Of a DNA stretch of 28,146 nt, positions 1 through 4,381 are shown in pieces. A model generated the notes under the pieces. The model was not told where the DNA came from and made no database searches. It worked only from the letters and a program-made list of their open reading frames with translations. A program made the translations under genes and the position numbers. Source of the DNA: a virus. How positions within the stretch are numbered: position 1 is the stretch's first letter; each line of letters starts with the position of its first letter. The DNA lies in IMG/VR virus record IMGVR_UViG_3300046777_001020, positions 1-28,146 of that record, one strand, 5' to 3'.

Positions 1-584
1 ATCTTGGGGGCAAGTGCTGGGCCTGCATCCTCTGGGAGGGGGGTAGGAGCCACGGAGGCGAGAGTTTCCTGGGCAGGTGGTGTCTCTACTACCCCTGGCG
101 CCATTTCGGGGCTTGGTGCTCCTTGGGCGGCCTCTTGTGCCTGGACCACTGCCGGGTTGTTCTGAGCGGTAAGCTTCTCTGTGAGGAAGCCCTGGACGGC
201 CTCCGGCGGAACCTTACCGCCAGTGGAGCGTGAGATGTTGGCGGCGAAGTCCAGCATCCGCTGGTTGAGGCCCATGACGTCACCGCCAGCAGCGATAGCG
301 TCACGGATCTCGCGGAACTTGGCTACGAAGGCTGGGTTGCCCTTGATGATCTTGGCAATCTCTGCCTCGAAGGCCATGTCTGCGGCTAGACCGGCGGACA
401 TTGGGGCGCCTGGAGCAACAGGTGTAGCCCCAGCTGCCGGAGCGGAGGGGGCGGCAGCAGCTGGGGTCTTAGGTGTCGTTGGCTTGGGCGCAGCCTTACC
501 TTCGATCTGCTGGTCGACAACCTGGTTGGCGTTCTTCAGACCTTCTTCGAGCTGCTTCTGGATCTTGGTGTTCTTCTTTGCCAT
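1..584 (-). CDS. Ala/Pro-rich hypothetical protein, N-terminal part (cut by window edge)
   Basis: An open frame of 194 complete codons starts at the ATG at 584 and runs off the left edge without a stop. A GGGAG ribosome site lies just upstream. The N-terminus (MAKKNTKIQKQLEEGLKNAN) is a charged helix, followed by an Ala/Pro-rich linker (about residues 30-62), a helical segment (about 65-145, with MLDFAANISRSTGGK) and a second Pro/Ala/Gln-rich stretch. No enzymatic motif is visible and the family is not recognised. It is the first gene of a leftward unit facing away from the early genes. The frame continues in phase into the C-terminal fragment at the right edge if the molecule is circular. 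A virion or scaffold-like role is possible but unsupported. Confidence 0.75.
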   Translation of the reverse strand, partial: MAKKNTKIQKQLEEGLKNANQVVDQQIEGKAAPKPTTPKTPAAAAPSAPAAGATPVAPGAPMSAGLAADMAFEAEIAKIIKGNPAFVAKFREIRDAIAAGGDVMGLNQRMLDFAANISRSTGGKVPPEAVQGFLTEKLTAQNNPAVVQAQEAAQGAPSPEMAPGVVETPPAQETLASVAPTPLPEDAGPALAPK

Positions 585-700
585 GTTCTCCCACCCTCTA
601 AGAGGGTATGACTTTCTATTTATAACCCGTAAAACCGTATTAGAGGGTATATCTATTACCCTCTATTTATATCCAATCCTGTCAAGGGTTTACCAACATT
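585..700. promoter_or_regulatory. Divergent control region with repeated TAGAGGGTA half-sites
   Basis: This AT-rich gap separates the leftward gene at 584 from the rightward early genes. It holds four copies of one half-site: ACCCTCTA (593-600), AGAGGGTA (601-608), TAGAGGGTA (641-649) and TACCCTCTA (657-665). They form two inverted pairs, one with adjacent arms and one with a 7-base spacer. TATAAATAGA (read on the minus strand) occurs twice, near 614-624 and 662-672. A TTGACA (minus strand, 680-685) shares its flank with the -35 of the promoter at 12436-12464, but no well-spaced -10 follows it. Divergent promoters under one DNA-binding regulator are inferred. The start sites are not identifiable by eye. 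Confidence 0.5.
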
Positions 701-743
701 AAGGTTCCTTATCAAATGGGTATGTCCAGTGCGGAGGTAGGGT

Positions 744-906
744 AATCCCCCAACGATACGGGGGATTTGGAAAGCCCTCACGGGACCCCCCTTTCCAAAT
801 CTCCCTCTTCGGGATAGGGTTGTTCCCTATCCCGTAAAACCCGCTCACGCGGGGAACCCCCCCCACGCTGGGGGTGGGTTCTGGTGTAGTGCGCCGACAT
901 GGCGCA
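744..906 (+). other. Run of consecutive hairpins in the leader before the first early gene
   Basis: This gene-free stretch is filled by stem-loops: AATCCCCC/GGGGGATT (744-751/760-767), ATTTGGAAAG/CTTTCCAAAT (765-774/791-800) enclosing CCC-TCAC-GGG, CGGGATAGGG/CCCTATCCCG (810-819/825-834, loop TTGTT), CCCGC-TCAC-GCGGG (840-853), CCCCC-ACGCT-GGGGG (860-874) and TGCGCC-GACAT-GGCGCA (890-906). The first two stems share bases and are alternatives. The last ends against the AAGGAGG of the gene at 919. None has a U-tract, so they are not ordinary terminators. A structured 5' leader or small RNA is inferred. Confidence 0.6.
810..839 (+). repeat. Leader stem-loop element, copy 1
   Basis: A perfect 10-bp stem CGGGATAGGG/CCCTATCCCG with pentaloop TTGTT is followed by TAAAA. 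It belongs to the repeated stem, pentaloop and CGTARAA family found before most of the first early genes. Confidence 0.75.
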
Positions 907-918
907 AGGAGGTAGGTC

Positions 919-999
919 ATGTGCGAGGAGTGCCACATCGTTAACACGGACTGGTATCAGTGCCAGTGCGATAACGTGAACGGTGGACTAGAAGACTGA
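919..999 (+). CDS. Tiny cysteine-rich (zinc-binding-like) protein, 26 aa
   Basis: The ATG at 919 follows AAGGAGG with 6-base spacing, and the frame ends at TGA 997-999. The product has a CxxC (MCEECHIV) and a CxC (YQCQCDN), a plausible single metal-binding knuckle. It is the first gene after the structured leader, and its stop abuts the stem of the next leader element. The strong ribosome site, the hairpin TGCGCC/GGCGCA directly before it and the Cys pattern shared with several neighbours support a real gene despite its size. Function is unknown. Small phage zinc proteins often bind host proteins or nucleic acid, but nothing here shows which. Confidence 0.55.
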   Translation: MCEECHIVNTDWYQCQCDNVNGGLED

Positions 1000-1027
1000 G
1001 GTGGGGGATGTTCCCTCACCCGTAGAA
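1000..1027 (+). repeat. Leader stem-loop element, copy 2
   Basis: GGTGGGGG (1000-1007), loop ATGTT, CCCTCACC (1013-1020), then CGTAGAA. The 8-bp stem includes one G-U pair. It begins directly after the stop of the 26-aa gene and ends just before the GGGAGGTGAT ribosome site of the next one. Confidence 0.8.
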
Positions 1028-1040
1028 GGGAGGTGATGAG

Positions 1041-1118
1041 TTGAAGGATGCATTGGCCCTGGCAGCATTCCTGCTGGGCTGGTATCTCCTGCTAGTAGTT
1101 GCTAGCTACAAAGGTTAG
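1041..1118 (+). CDS. Tiny single-helix membrane protein, 25 aa (TTG start)
   Basis: A TTG at 1041 lies 7 bases after a strong GGAGG (1029-1033), and the frame ends at TAG 1116-1118. The product is almost entirely one hydrophobic helix (LALAAFLLGWYLLLVVASY) with a short charged start (KDA) and a Lys-Gly end. The leader element immediately before it and the near-perfect ribosome site argue for expression. An ATG at 1048 lies in another frame and gives a 15-codon peptide without membrane character, so TTG is preferred. The role is unknown: membrane targeting, superinfection exclusion or a small lysis accessory are possible. Confidence 0.5.
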   Translation: MKDALALAAFLLGWYLLLVVASYKG

Positions 1119-1119
1119 T

Positions 1120-1147
1120 GGATGGGGGATGTACCCTCACCGTAGAA
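1120..1147 (+). repeat. Leader stem-loop element, copy 3
   Basis: GGATGGGGG, loop ATGTA (1129-1133), CCCTCACC, then GTAGAA and the AAAGGAGGTG ribosome site. The stem has one A-C mismatch (1122/1140), the least regular of the compact copies. Confidence 0.7.
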
Positions 1148-1161
1148 AGGAGGTGAAATAG

Positions 1162-1431
1162 ATGCCACACTTTATGTGCACAGTGTGCCGCAGGCCACGG
1201 CCTGAGGACACGCAGTCCGGATGGGAGCTCGCAGGGCTCGGCTGGATCTGCGATTCCTGCGTACACAGCTACACGGCGGCAGCTCTGCGAGTAATCGCAG
1301 GCTTCCACACGTGCAGCAACTGCAGCGTGCGCGGTACCGATCTGGATGGTGGTTGGTTCAACCAGGAGAAGGATTGGTATTGCGATACCTGCACATATGA
1401 ACTCCATGGGCCTGCAGCAGGCAAGGAGTAA
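1162..1431 (+). CDS. Zinc-ribbon protein with four CxxC pairs, 89 aa
   Basis: The ATG at 1162 follows AAAGGAGGTG. The protein has four CxxC knuckles (CTVC near residue 6, CDSC near 31, CSNC near 51 and CDTC near 74), giving two likely zinc sites of the treble-clef or ribbon type. The linker has acidic and aromatic residues, and there is no helix-turn-helix or enzymatic motif. Two one-helix membrane peptides flank it. Zinc ribbons of this layout occur in DNA- or RNA-polymerase-binding phage proteins and in uncharacterised early proteins, and the sequence does not decide between them. Confidence 0.75.
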   Translation: MPHFMCTVCRRPRPEDTQSGWELAGLGWICDSCVHSYTAAALRVIAGFHTCSNCSVRGTDLDGGWFNQEKDWYCDTCTYELHGPAAGKE

Positions 1432-1434
1432 CAA

Positions 1435-1463
1435 GGTAGGGGATGTACCCTTACCGTAAGAAA
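1435..1463 (+). repeat. Leader stem-loop element, copy 4
   Basis: GGTAGGGG (1435-1442), loop ATGTA, CCCTTACC (1448-1455), then GTAAGAA and the AAAGGGGGTGAT ribosome site. The TA step of the left arm and TA of the right arm replace the TG/CA of copy 2, a compensated change. Confidence 0.8.
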
Positions 1464-1477
1464 GGGGGTGATAAAGT

Positions 1478-1582
1478 ATGGAGCTAGACGCATTCCTATG
1501 GACGATCATTGCATCGTTCATCGGTACCGTTATGGGTATCGTCGGCTTGGCCTTGCTGGACAAGGCCTATCGTATCTTCTGA
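1478..1582 (+). CDS. Small single-helix membrane protein, 34 aa
   Basis: The ATG at 1478 lies just after the AAAGGGGGTGAT ribosome site, with the stop TGA at 1580-1582 touching the next leader stem. One long hydrophobic helix (FLWTIIASFIGTVMGIVGLALL) is preceded by MELDA and followed by DKAYRIF, so the N-terminus probably faces out and the positive C-terminus in. With the 25-aa gene at 1041 this makes two tiny membrane proteins in one early cluster. No family is recognised. Roles in early takeover of the membrane or superinfection exclusion are only guesses. Confidence 0.55.
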   Translation: MELDAFLWTIIASFIGTVMGIVGLALLDKAYRIF

Positions 1583-1623
1583 GGATAGGGCTTATCCCTA
1601 TCCCGTAGAATGGGGGAGACCCC
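1583..1623 (+). repeat. Leader stem-loop element, copy 5, with a second GAGA-loop hairpin
   Basis: A perfect stem GGATAGGG/CCCTATCC (1583-1590/1596-1603, loop CTTAT) is followed by CGTAGAA (1604-1610). A second hairpin, GGGG-GAGA-CCCC (1612-1623), carries a GNRA-type loop. The GGAAGGAG ribosome site of the gene at 1637 follows directly. Confidence 0.8.
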
Positions 1624-1636
1624 GGAAGGAGACATC

Positions 1637-1975
1637 ATGCCTGTGGCATATGTCAAGCGTGCCCTGGTCCAGGGTGGTATGGACCACGAAGGTGCCCGTC
1701 AGGCACCGAAGGGCTTCAACGGCTCTTGGGACATCCGATATGATTCCAAGACCGGTGCGCCCATGCGCCTGTTCACGATTGAGGAGCGCTCAATCGATGA
1801 CGCAGGCAAGACCAAGGTGACCGGTTATTTCAACTGCGTCGCCAAGGGTGATCTGATGGCGCAGATCGATGCGCTTCAGTGGGCTGAGGTGGAGATCGTA
1901 GCTGAACTCCGCCACAACCGAGACACCAAATACCTCCAGTTCGAGGTGGTGAAGGTCTCTAAGGTAGAGGCCTAA
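1637..1975 (+). CDS. Early protein of unknown function, paralogue A, 112 aa
   Basis: The ATG at 1637 follows GGAAGGAG. An upstream in-frame ATG at 1610 lies inside the leader hairpin and is rejected. The protein aligns without gaps to the product at 2289-2627, with about 82 of 112 residues identical by eye. Shared blocks include APKGFNGSWDIRY, FTIEER, VTGYFNCVA and NRDTKYLQ. The C-terminal half has the alternating strands and FNxVA-type segment of OB-fold ssDNA-binding proteins, but this is a weak resemblance. Codon choice is richer in G/C third positions than in paralogue B. It has its own leader and a long 3' hairpin. No function can be assigned safely. Confidence 0.8.
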   Translation: MPVAYVKRALVQGGMDHEGARQAPKGFNGSWDIRYDSKTGAPMRLFTIEERSIDDAGKTKVTGYFNCVAKGDLMAQIDALQWAEVEIVAELRHNRDTKYLQFEVVKVSKVEA

Positions 1976-1981
1976 GCAACC

Positions 1982-2021
1982 CCAGGTAGGGTGAGGGGAG
2001 TAATCCCCTCACCTTATCTGG
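1982..2021 (+). other. Long 3' hairpin with GTAA tetraloop
   Basis: Bases 1982-1999 pair with 2004-2021 over 18 bp (two G-U pairs), closed by GTAA, a GNRA-class tetraloop. It starts 7 bases after the stop of paralogue A. There is no U-tract, so it is more likely a processing, stabilising or protein-binding structure than a classical terminator. The inner part (GGTGAGGGG/CCCCTCACC) resembles the leader stems. Confidence 0.7.
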
Positions 2022-2203
2022 ATCTGGGTACGCCCTTGCCCTGGCCCGTAAGACTGGGGCAAGCTTGCTCAACCTGGCGATTGCATCTCTAGCTTGAAAG
2101 ACTTGACGAATGCCCTGGATACGAGAGCATCCGCTCCGTGTCAAGCTTTGTCAAGTGATAAGGTAGCAATGGGGTCAAGCGTGGGGGTAGAGCATTACCC
2201 TTT
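2022..2203 (+). promoter_or_regulatory. Gene-free stretch with TTGAC/GTCAA half-site array
   Basis: This lies within the 313-base gap between the paralogues. It contains CTTGCCC/GGGCAAG (about 2036-2064) with CCCGTAAGA in the loop. It also has AGCTTGA (2091-2097) and ACTTGAC (2101-2107), matched in inverted orientation by TCAAGCT (2141-2147) and GTCAAGT (2150-2156), plus a further GTCAAGC at 2174-2180. The inverted pairs cross rather than nest, which fits protein half-sites or a pseudoknot better than one hairpin. No ORF of substance is present. Operator, origin or small RNA are all possible. Confidence 0.4.
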
Positions 2204-2274
2204 GGGTGGGGGTGGATCCCTCGCCCGTAGAAAATCCTGCCCAATGGCAGGCTAGTTTAGTCCCGCTTAGCGGG
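2204..2274 (+). repeat. Leader stem-loop element, copy 6, with two extra hairpins
   Basis: GGGTGGGGG/CCCTCGCCC (2204-2212/2218-2226, loop TGGAT, two G-U pairs) is followed by GTAGAA. Then come CCTGCC-CAAT-GGCAGG (2236-2251) and CCCGC-TTA-GCGGG (2262-2274), directly before the GGAAGGAG ribosome site of the gene at 2289. Confidence 0.8.
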
Positions 2275-2288
2275 GGAAGGAGAAGCAA

Positions 2289-2627
2289 ATGCCAACAGCA
2301 TTTGTTAAGCGTGCTCTCATTCAGGGAGCAATGGATCATGAGGGTGCTAAGCAAGCACCCAAAGGCTTCAACGGAAGCTGGGATATCCGATACAACTCCA
2401 AGACTGGAGACAAGTTGAGGATCTTCACAATCGAAGAGCGCACCTCAGATGAGGCAGGCAAGCTCAAGGTTACAGGCTACTTCAACTGCGTAGCTTCAGG
2501 CGAGATCATGGAAGCTATCGAAGCAGCTCAATGGACTGAGGTCAGCCTAGTAACTGAACTCAAGTTCAATCGGGATACCAAGTACCTTCAGCTGGAGGTA
2601 GTAAAGGTTATCCCAGTAGAGGCATAA
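2289..2627 (+). CDS. Early protein of unknown function, paralogue B, 112 aa
   Basis: The ATG at 2289 lies after GGAAGGAG and a three-hairpin leader. The product is a gap-free paralogue of the protein at 1637-1975. Differences are mostly conservative (V/I, D/E, L/I) and cluster at residues 41-45, 52-59 and 70-93. Synonymous sites are heavily changed: this copy prefers A- and T-ending codons such as GCA, ACA and GTT, like the genes that follow it. A weak OB-fold resemblance in the second half applies here too. A long hairpin with a GNRA-class loop follows its stop, as it does for paralogue A. Confidence 0.8.
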   Translation: MPTAFVKRALIQGAMDHEGAKQAPKGFNGSWDIRYNSKTGDKLRIFTIEERTSDEAGKLKVTGYFNCVASGEIMEAIEAAQWTEVSLVTELKFNRDTKYLQLEVVKVIPVEA

Positions 2628-2655
2628 GGTTCCATTAGGAACCGTGCATTAACCG

Positions 2656-2693
2656 GATAAGTGGCATCCCGCGCAAGCGGGGTGCCACTTATC
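2656..2693 (+). other. Long 3' hairpin with GCAA tetraloop
   Basis: GATAAGTGGCATCCCGC (2656-2672) pairs with 2677-2693 over 17 bp (one G-U), closed by GCAA, a GNRA-class tetraloop. A smaller hairpin GGTTCC-ATTA-GGAACC lies just before it. CCAGG/CCTGG around CTTGAACAA lies just after it and shares CAACCTGGCGA with the sequence at about 2070-2080 downstream of paralogue A. Confidence 0.75.
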
Positions 2694-2742
2694 TCCAATC
2701 CCAGGCTTGAACAACCTGGCGAAGATGATAAGGAGATGACAA

Positions 2743-2922
2743 GTGAACTGCCCATGGTGTGACCAGCCTAGCGTAATGGGAATGCAGGGATTCTGCTCGA
2801 AGGAATGCTTAGATGAAGCAGGCTATGAGTACGAGAAGTACCTCGATAAGTTCAATGACTATATGGCAGGCTATCCAGTAACATTCGAGAAGATCAAGCG
2901 TAAGAAGCAGGAGGAACAATGA
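2743..2922 (+). CDS. Small zinc-finger-like protein, 59 aa (GTG start)
   Basis: A GTG at 2743 follows AAGGAGATGACAA, and the frame ends at TGA 2920-2922. The N-terminal 22 residues carry CPWC and FCSKEC, a CxxC...CxxxC zinc knuckle. The remainder is a charged helix (EYEKYLDKFNDYMAGY) ending in a basic tail (KIKRKKQEEQ). It overlaps the next start by 4 bases (ATGA), so the two are translationally coupled. The cysteine pattern is similar to small HNH-adjacent or ribosome-associated zinc knuckles, but no catalytic residues are present. Function is unknown. Confidence 0.7.
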   Translation: MNCPWCDQPSVMGMQGFCSKECLDEAGYEYEKYLDKFNDYMAGYPVTFEKIKRKKQEEQ

Positions 2923-3143
2923 TCTGCCAGGCCATGACCAAAGGTAGACTATGCACATATGATGGTATCCGTACTATCAGGGGTAAGAAGCTACTATGCA
3001 TTGTACATATCGACCAGTTCTTTAAGGGTGAACAGATTAAGTGGGCGCCCAAGCGCCTACTAGCCTGGGAGATTGAGCGCCGCGCAGCGGCGGCAATCGA
3101 GCGGAAGATACTCAACGATATCAACGCTGAGTACTACCGCTAA
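2919..3143 (+). CDS. Hypothetical early protein, 74 aa
   Basis: The ATG at 2919 overlaps the previous stop, and a CAGGAGGAA ribosome site sits inside the preceding gene. The product starts MICQAMTKGRLCTYDGIRT and has four cysteines near its start (C3, C12, C27 among them). A basic middle is followed by an amphipathic, Ala-rich helix (EIERRAAAAIERKILNDI). The spacing of Cys and His (CIVHIDQF) could hold one metal ion. No family is recognised. It is the last gene before a gap with two hairpins. Confidence 0.65.
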   Translation: MICQAMTKGRLCTYDGIRTIRGKKLLCIVHIDQFFKGEQIKWAPKRLLAWEIERRAAAAIERKILNDINAEYYR

Positions 3144-3148
3144 CGAGA

Positions 3149-3180
3149 AGGGGTGGGGTAGCTCAGGCTACCCCATTCCT
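3149..3180 (+). other. Intergenic hairpin GGGGTAGC-TCAG-GCTACCCC
   Basis: A perfect 8-bp core stem (3155-3162/3167-3174) extends outward to about 3149/3180 through a T-A, two G-T and further pairs. It begins 6 bases after the stop at 3143 and has no U-tract, so it is probably a 3' end or processing hairpin for the upstream plus-strand genes. Confidence 0.6.
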
Positions 3181-3183
3181 CTC

Positions 3184-3218
3184 AAAAAAACCGCTTGCCA
3201 AACTTGGCGAGAGCGGTT
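3184..3218 (-). terminator. Rho-independent-type terminator facing left
   Basis: Read on the minus strand, a GC-rich stem formed by 3218-3205 and 3200-3189 (loop AGTT, a small bulge on one arm) is followed by seven Ts (complement of A 3184-3190). That is a classical terminator layout for leftward transcription. It lies inside the rightward early cluster, where no minus-strand gene is seen. On the plus strand the tail is only GGTTCGTATCTT, so rightward function would be weak. Confidence 0.55.
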
Positions 3219-3227
3219 CGTATCTTG

Positions 3228-3273
3228 GGGGTGGGGTGTTCCCTCTCCCGTAATAGAAGCTGCCTCATGGCAG
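3228..3273 (+). repeat. Leader stem-loop element, copy 7, with a second hairpin
   Basis: GGGGTGGGG/CCCTCTCCC (3228-3236/3241-3249, loop TGTT, one mismatch and G-U pairs) is followed by GTAATAGAA. CTGCC-TCAT-GGCAG (3260-3273) comes next, close to the CCTGCC-CAAT-GGCAGG of copy 6. The AAAGGAG ribosome site follows. Confidence 0.7.
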
Positions 3274-3287
3274 AAAGGAGCAAGCAA

Positions 3288-3698
3288 ATGGAAGGTGAAA
3301 TGGATAGGGTCAAGGTAGACCTAAGCTTTGGGTTCAACAAGGCTGATGCAGATGAGGCATTGCAGATCCTGATCTCAGGATTCTATATGCTCAAGTCTTT
3401 CAACTCAGATCGAGTACGATTCCGGGAGTCATTCCCTGAAGTGTTCAAGACGGGCGAAGAAAACTTGATCATGCTTGGTGCAAGTCACGAGGAAGCAGTT
3501 GATGCTACCTACCAGGCACTTGAACAGTACTTCGATCTGCTCAGCAAGATGGTCTATATGCTAGGCTATGAGCTGGCATCCGAGATGAAGGCACCATTCC
3601 CAGAGGAAAAGGAGCTCACTCAACACCGTCAGGTATCAGACCTAGATAAAGAGGAGGTGATGAATGAACTAAACCGCATCATGAATATCAATAACTAA
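3288..3698 (+). CDS. Hypothetical acidic helical protein, 136 aa
   Basis: The start at ATG 3288 follows AAAGGAG. An upstream in-frame ATG at 3195 lies in the terminator and leader and is rejected. The product (MEGEMDRVKVDLSFGFNKADADE...) looks mainly helical, with a hydrophobic patch FDLLSKMVYMLGYELA about two thirds along and an acidic C-terminus. No motif is recognised. It begins a tight group (3709, 3935, 4374) with spacings of 10 bases or overlaps of 8, so these are probably one mRNA under one leader. Confidence 0.75.
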   Translation: MEGEMDRVKVDLSFGFNKADADEALQILISGFYMLKSFNSDRVRFRESFPEVFKTGEENLIMLGASHEEAVDATYQALEQYFDLLSKMVYMLGYELASEMKAPFPEEKELTQHRQVSDLDKEEVMNELNRIMNINN

Positions 3699-3708
3699 AG
3701 GAGGTACA

Positions 3709-3942
3709 ATGGATTACGATGACAATCAGGAAAAGAATATCTGTGATGGTACTAATCATCACGTAAAGATAGACTTTGTAACATTCATTGAACATCCAGA
3801 CGAGGTCTGGCGCAAGTGGGCAACCGGTACAGCTGAGAAGATAGCTCAAGAGATTAAGAACTATCGAGACAGCAAGGCCCCAAATGTGGATATGTTCATT
3901 GACTATTGCTGTGAAGCATGCAAGGAGGCAAATCATGAGTGA
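3709..3942 (+). CDS. Hypothetical early protein, 77 aa
   Basis: The ATG at 3709 follows AAAGGAGGTACA, 10 bases after the previous stop. The N-terminus is very acidic (MDYDDNQEKN), then comes a strand (VKIDFVTFIEHPDEVWRKW) and a helical part ending in CCEACKEANHE. Three cysteines and a histidine lie within the last 12 residues and could form a metal site. It overlaps the next gene by 8 bases. The family is not recognised. Confidence 0.7.
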   Translation: MDYDDNQEKNICDGTNHHVKIDFVTFIEHPDEVWRKWATGTAEKIAQEIKNYRDSKAPNVDMFIDYCCEACKEANHE

Positions 3943-4381
3943 TATGCACACTCTAAAGGAGACTATTGAAAGCGCTATCAGTCGAGCTGAGTCCGCTGCA
4001 TGGGATGCAGAGCAGGCAGCAGACAATGCAGGCGATGCTAGAGATAGCATTCAGAATGTTGAGAGCATACTCAATGATGTACTCAATGACATCGATGGCC
4101 TTATTGGATTCGATAAGGACGCATTCGATATCGCAGTGAGTAATGTAAAGCCTATCATTAACCTGCTCAAGTTCTATCTTGAGCGAGTTGAAGAGGCTGC
4201 ATCCAAGAACCTAAAGTATGAACCACGTTATAGCATGTTGGTTAGTGCAATCAACCTTGTTACAACTGGGTACCAGGAGATTGGATGGGATGAAGGATAC
4301 ACAATCGAGAGCGACTACATCGATGGTCAGTATTGCATTGTGTTTAAGAAAGTAAAGCAGGAGGAGAATAACAATGGCTAA
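3935..4381 (+). CDS. Hypothetical helical (coiled-coil) protein, 148 aa
   Basis: The ATG at 3935 follows AGGAGGCAAATC. An earlier in-frame ATG at 3884 lies deep inside the preceding gene and is less likely. The first 60 residues (TLKETIESAISRAESAAWDAEQAADNA and onward) form a heptad-like acidic coiled coil. A second helical part and a short strand-rich end (YIDGQYCIVFKKVK) follow. The stop overlaps the next ATG by 8 bases. No enzymatic motif is seen, and a structural or protein-binding role is more likely than catalysis. Confidence 0.7.
   Translation: MSDMHTLKETIESAISRAESAAWDAEQAADNAGDARDSIQNVESILNDVLNDIDGLIGFDKDAFDIAVSNVKPIINLLKFYLERVEEAASKNLKYEPRYSMLVSAINLVTTGYQEIGWDEGYTIESDYIDGQYCIVFKKVKQEENNNG

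Noticed and set aside
650-700. Complete sigma70 promoter from TTGACA at 680-685 (minus strand)
   Set aside because: No TATAAT-like hexamer lies 16-18 bases away. The TATAAA present is only 8 bases distant, so only a -35-like match was recorded.
181-702. A 173-codon plus-strand frame opposite the left-edge gene
   Set aside because: It is the antisense shadow of the minus-strand Ala/Pro-rich gene, which has a proper ribosome site and sensible composition.
699-947. An 82-codon minus-strand frame across the divergent leader
   Set aside because: It runs through the hairpin run, has no supporting ribosome site and is Pro/Gly/Thr-rich noise created by G- and C-runs.
2020-2160. Possible tRNA or tmRNA in the structured gap
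   Set aside because: No T-loop GTTCRANYC, acceptor stem or anticodon arm could be arranged. The structure is better described as half-sites and hairpins.
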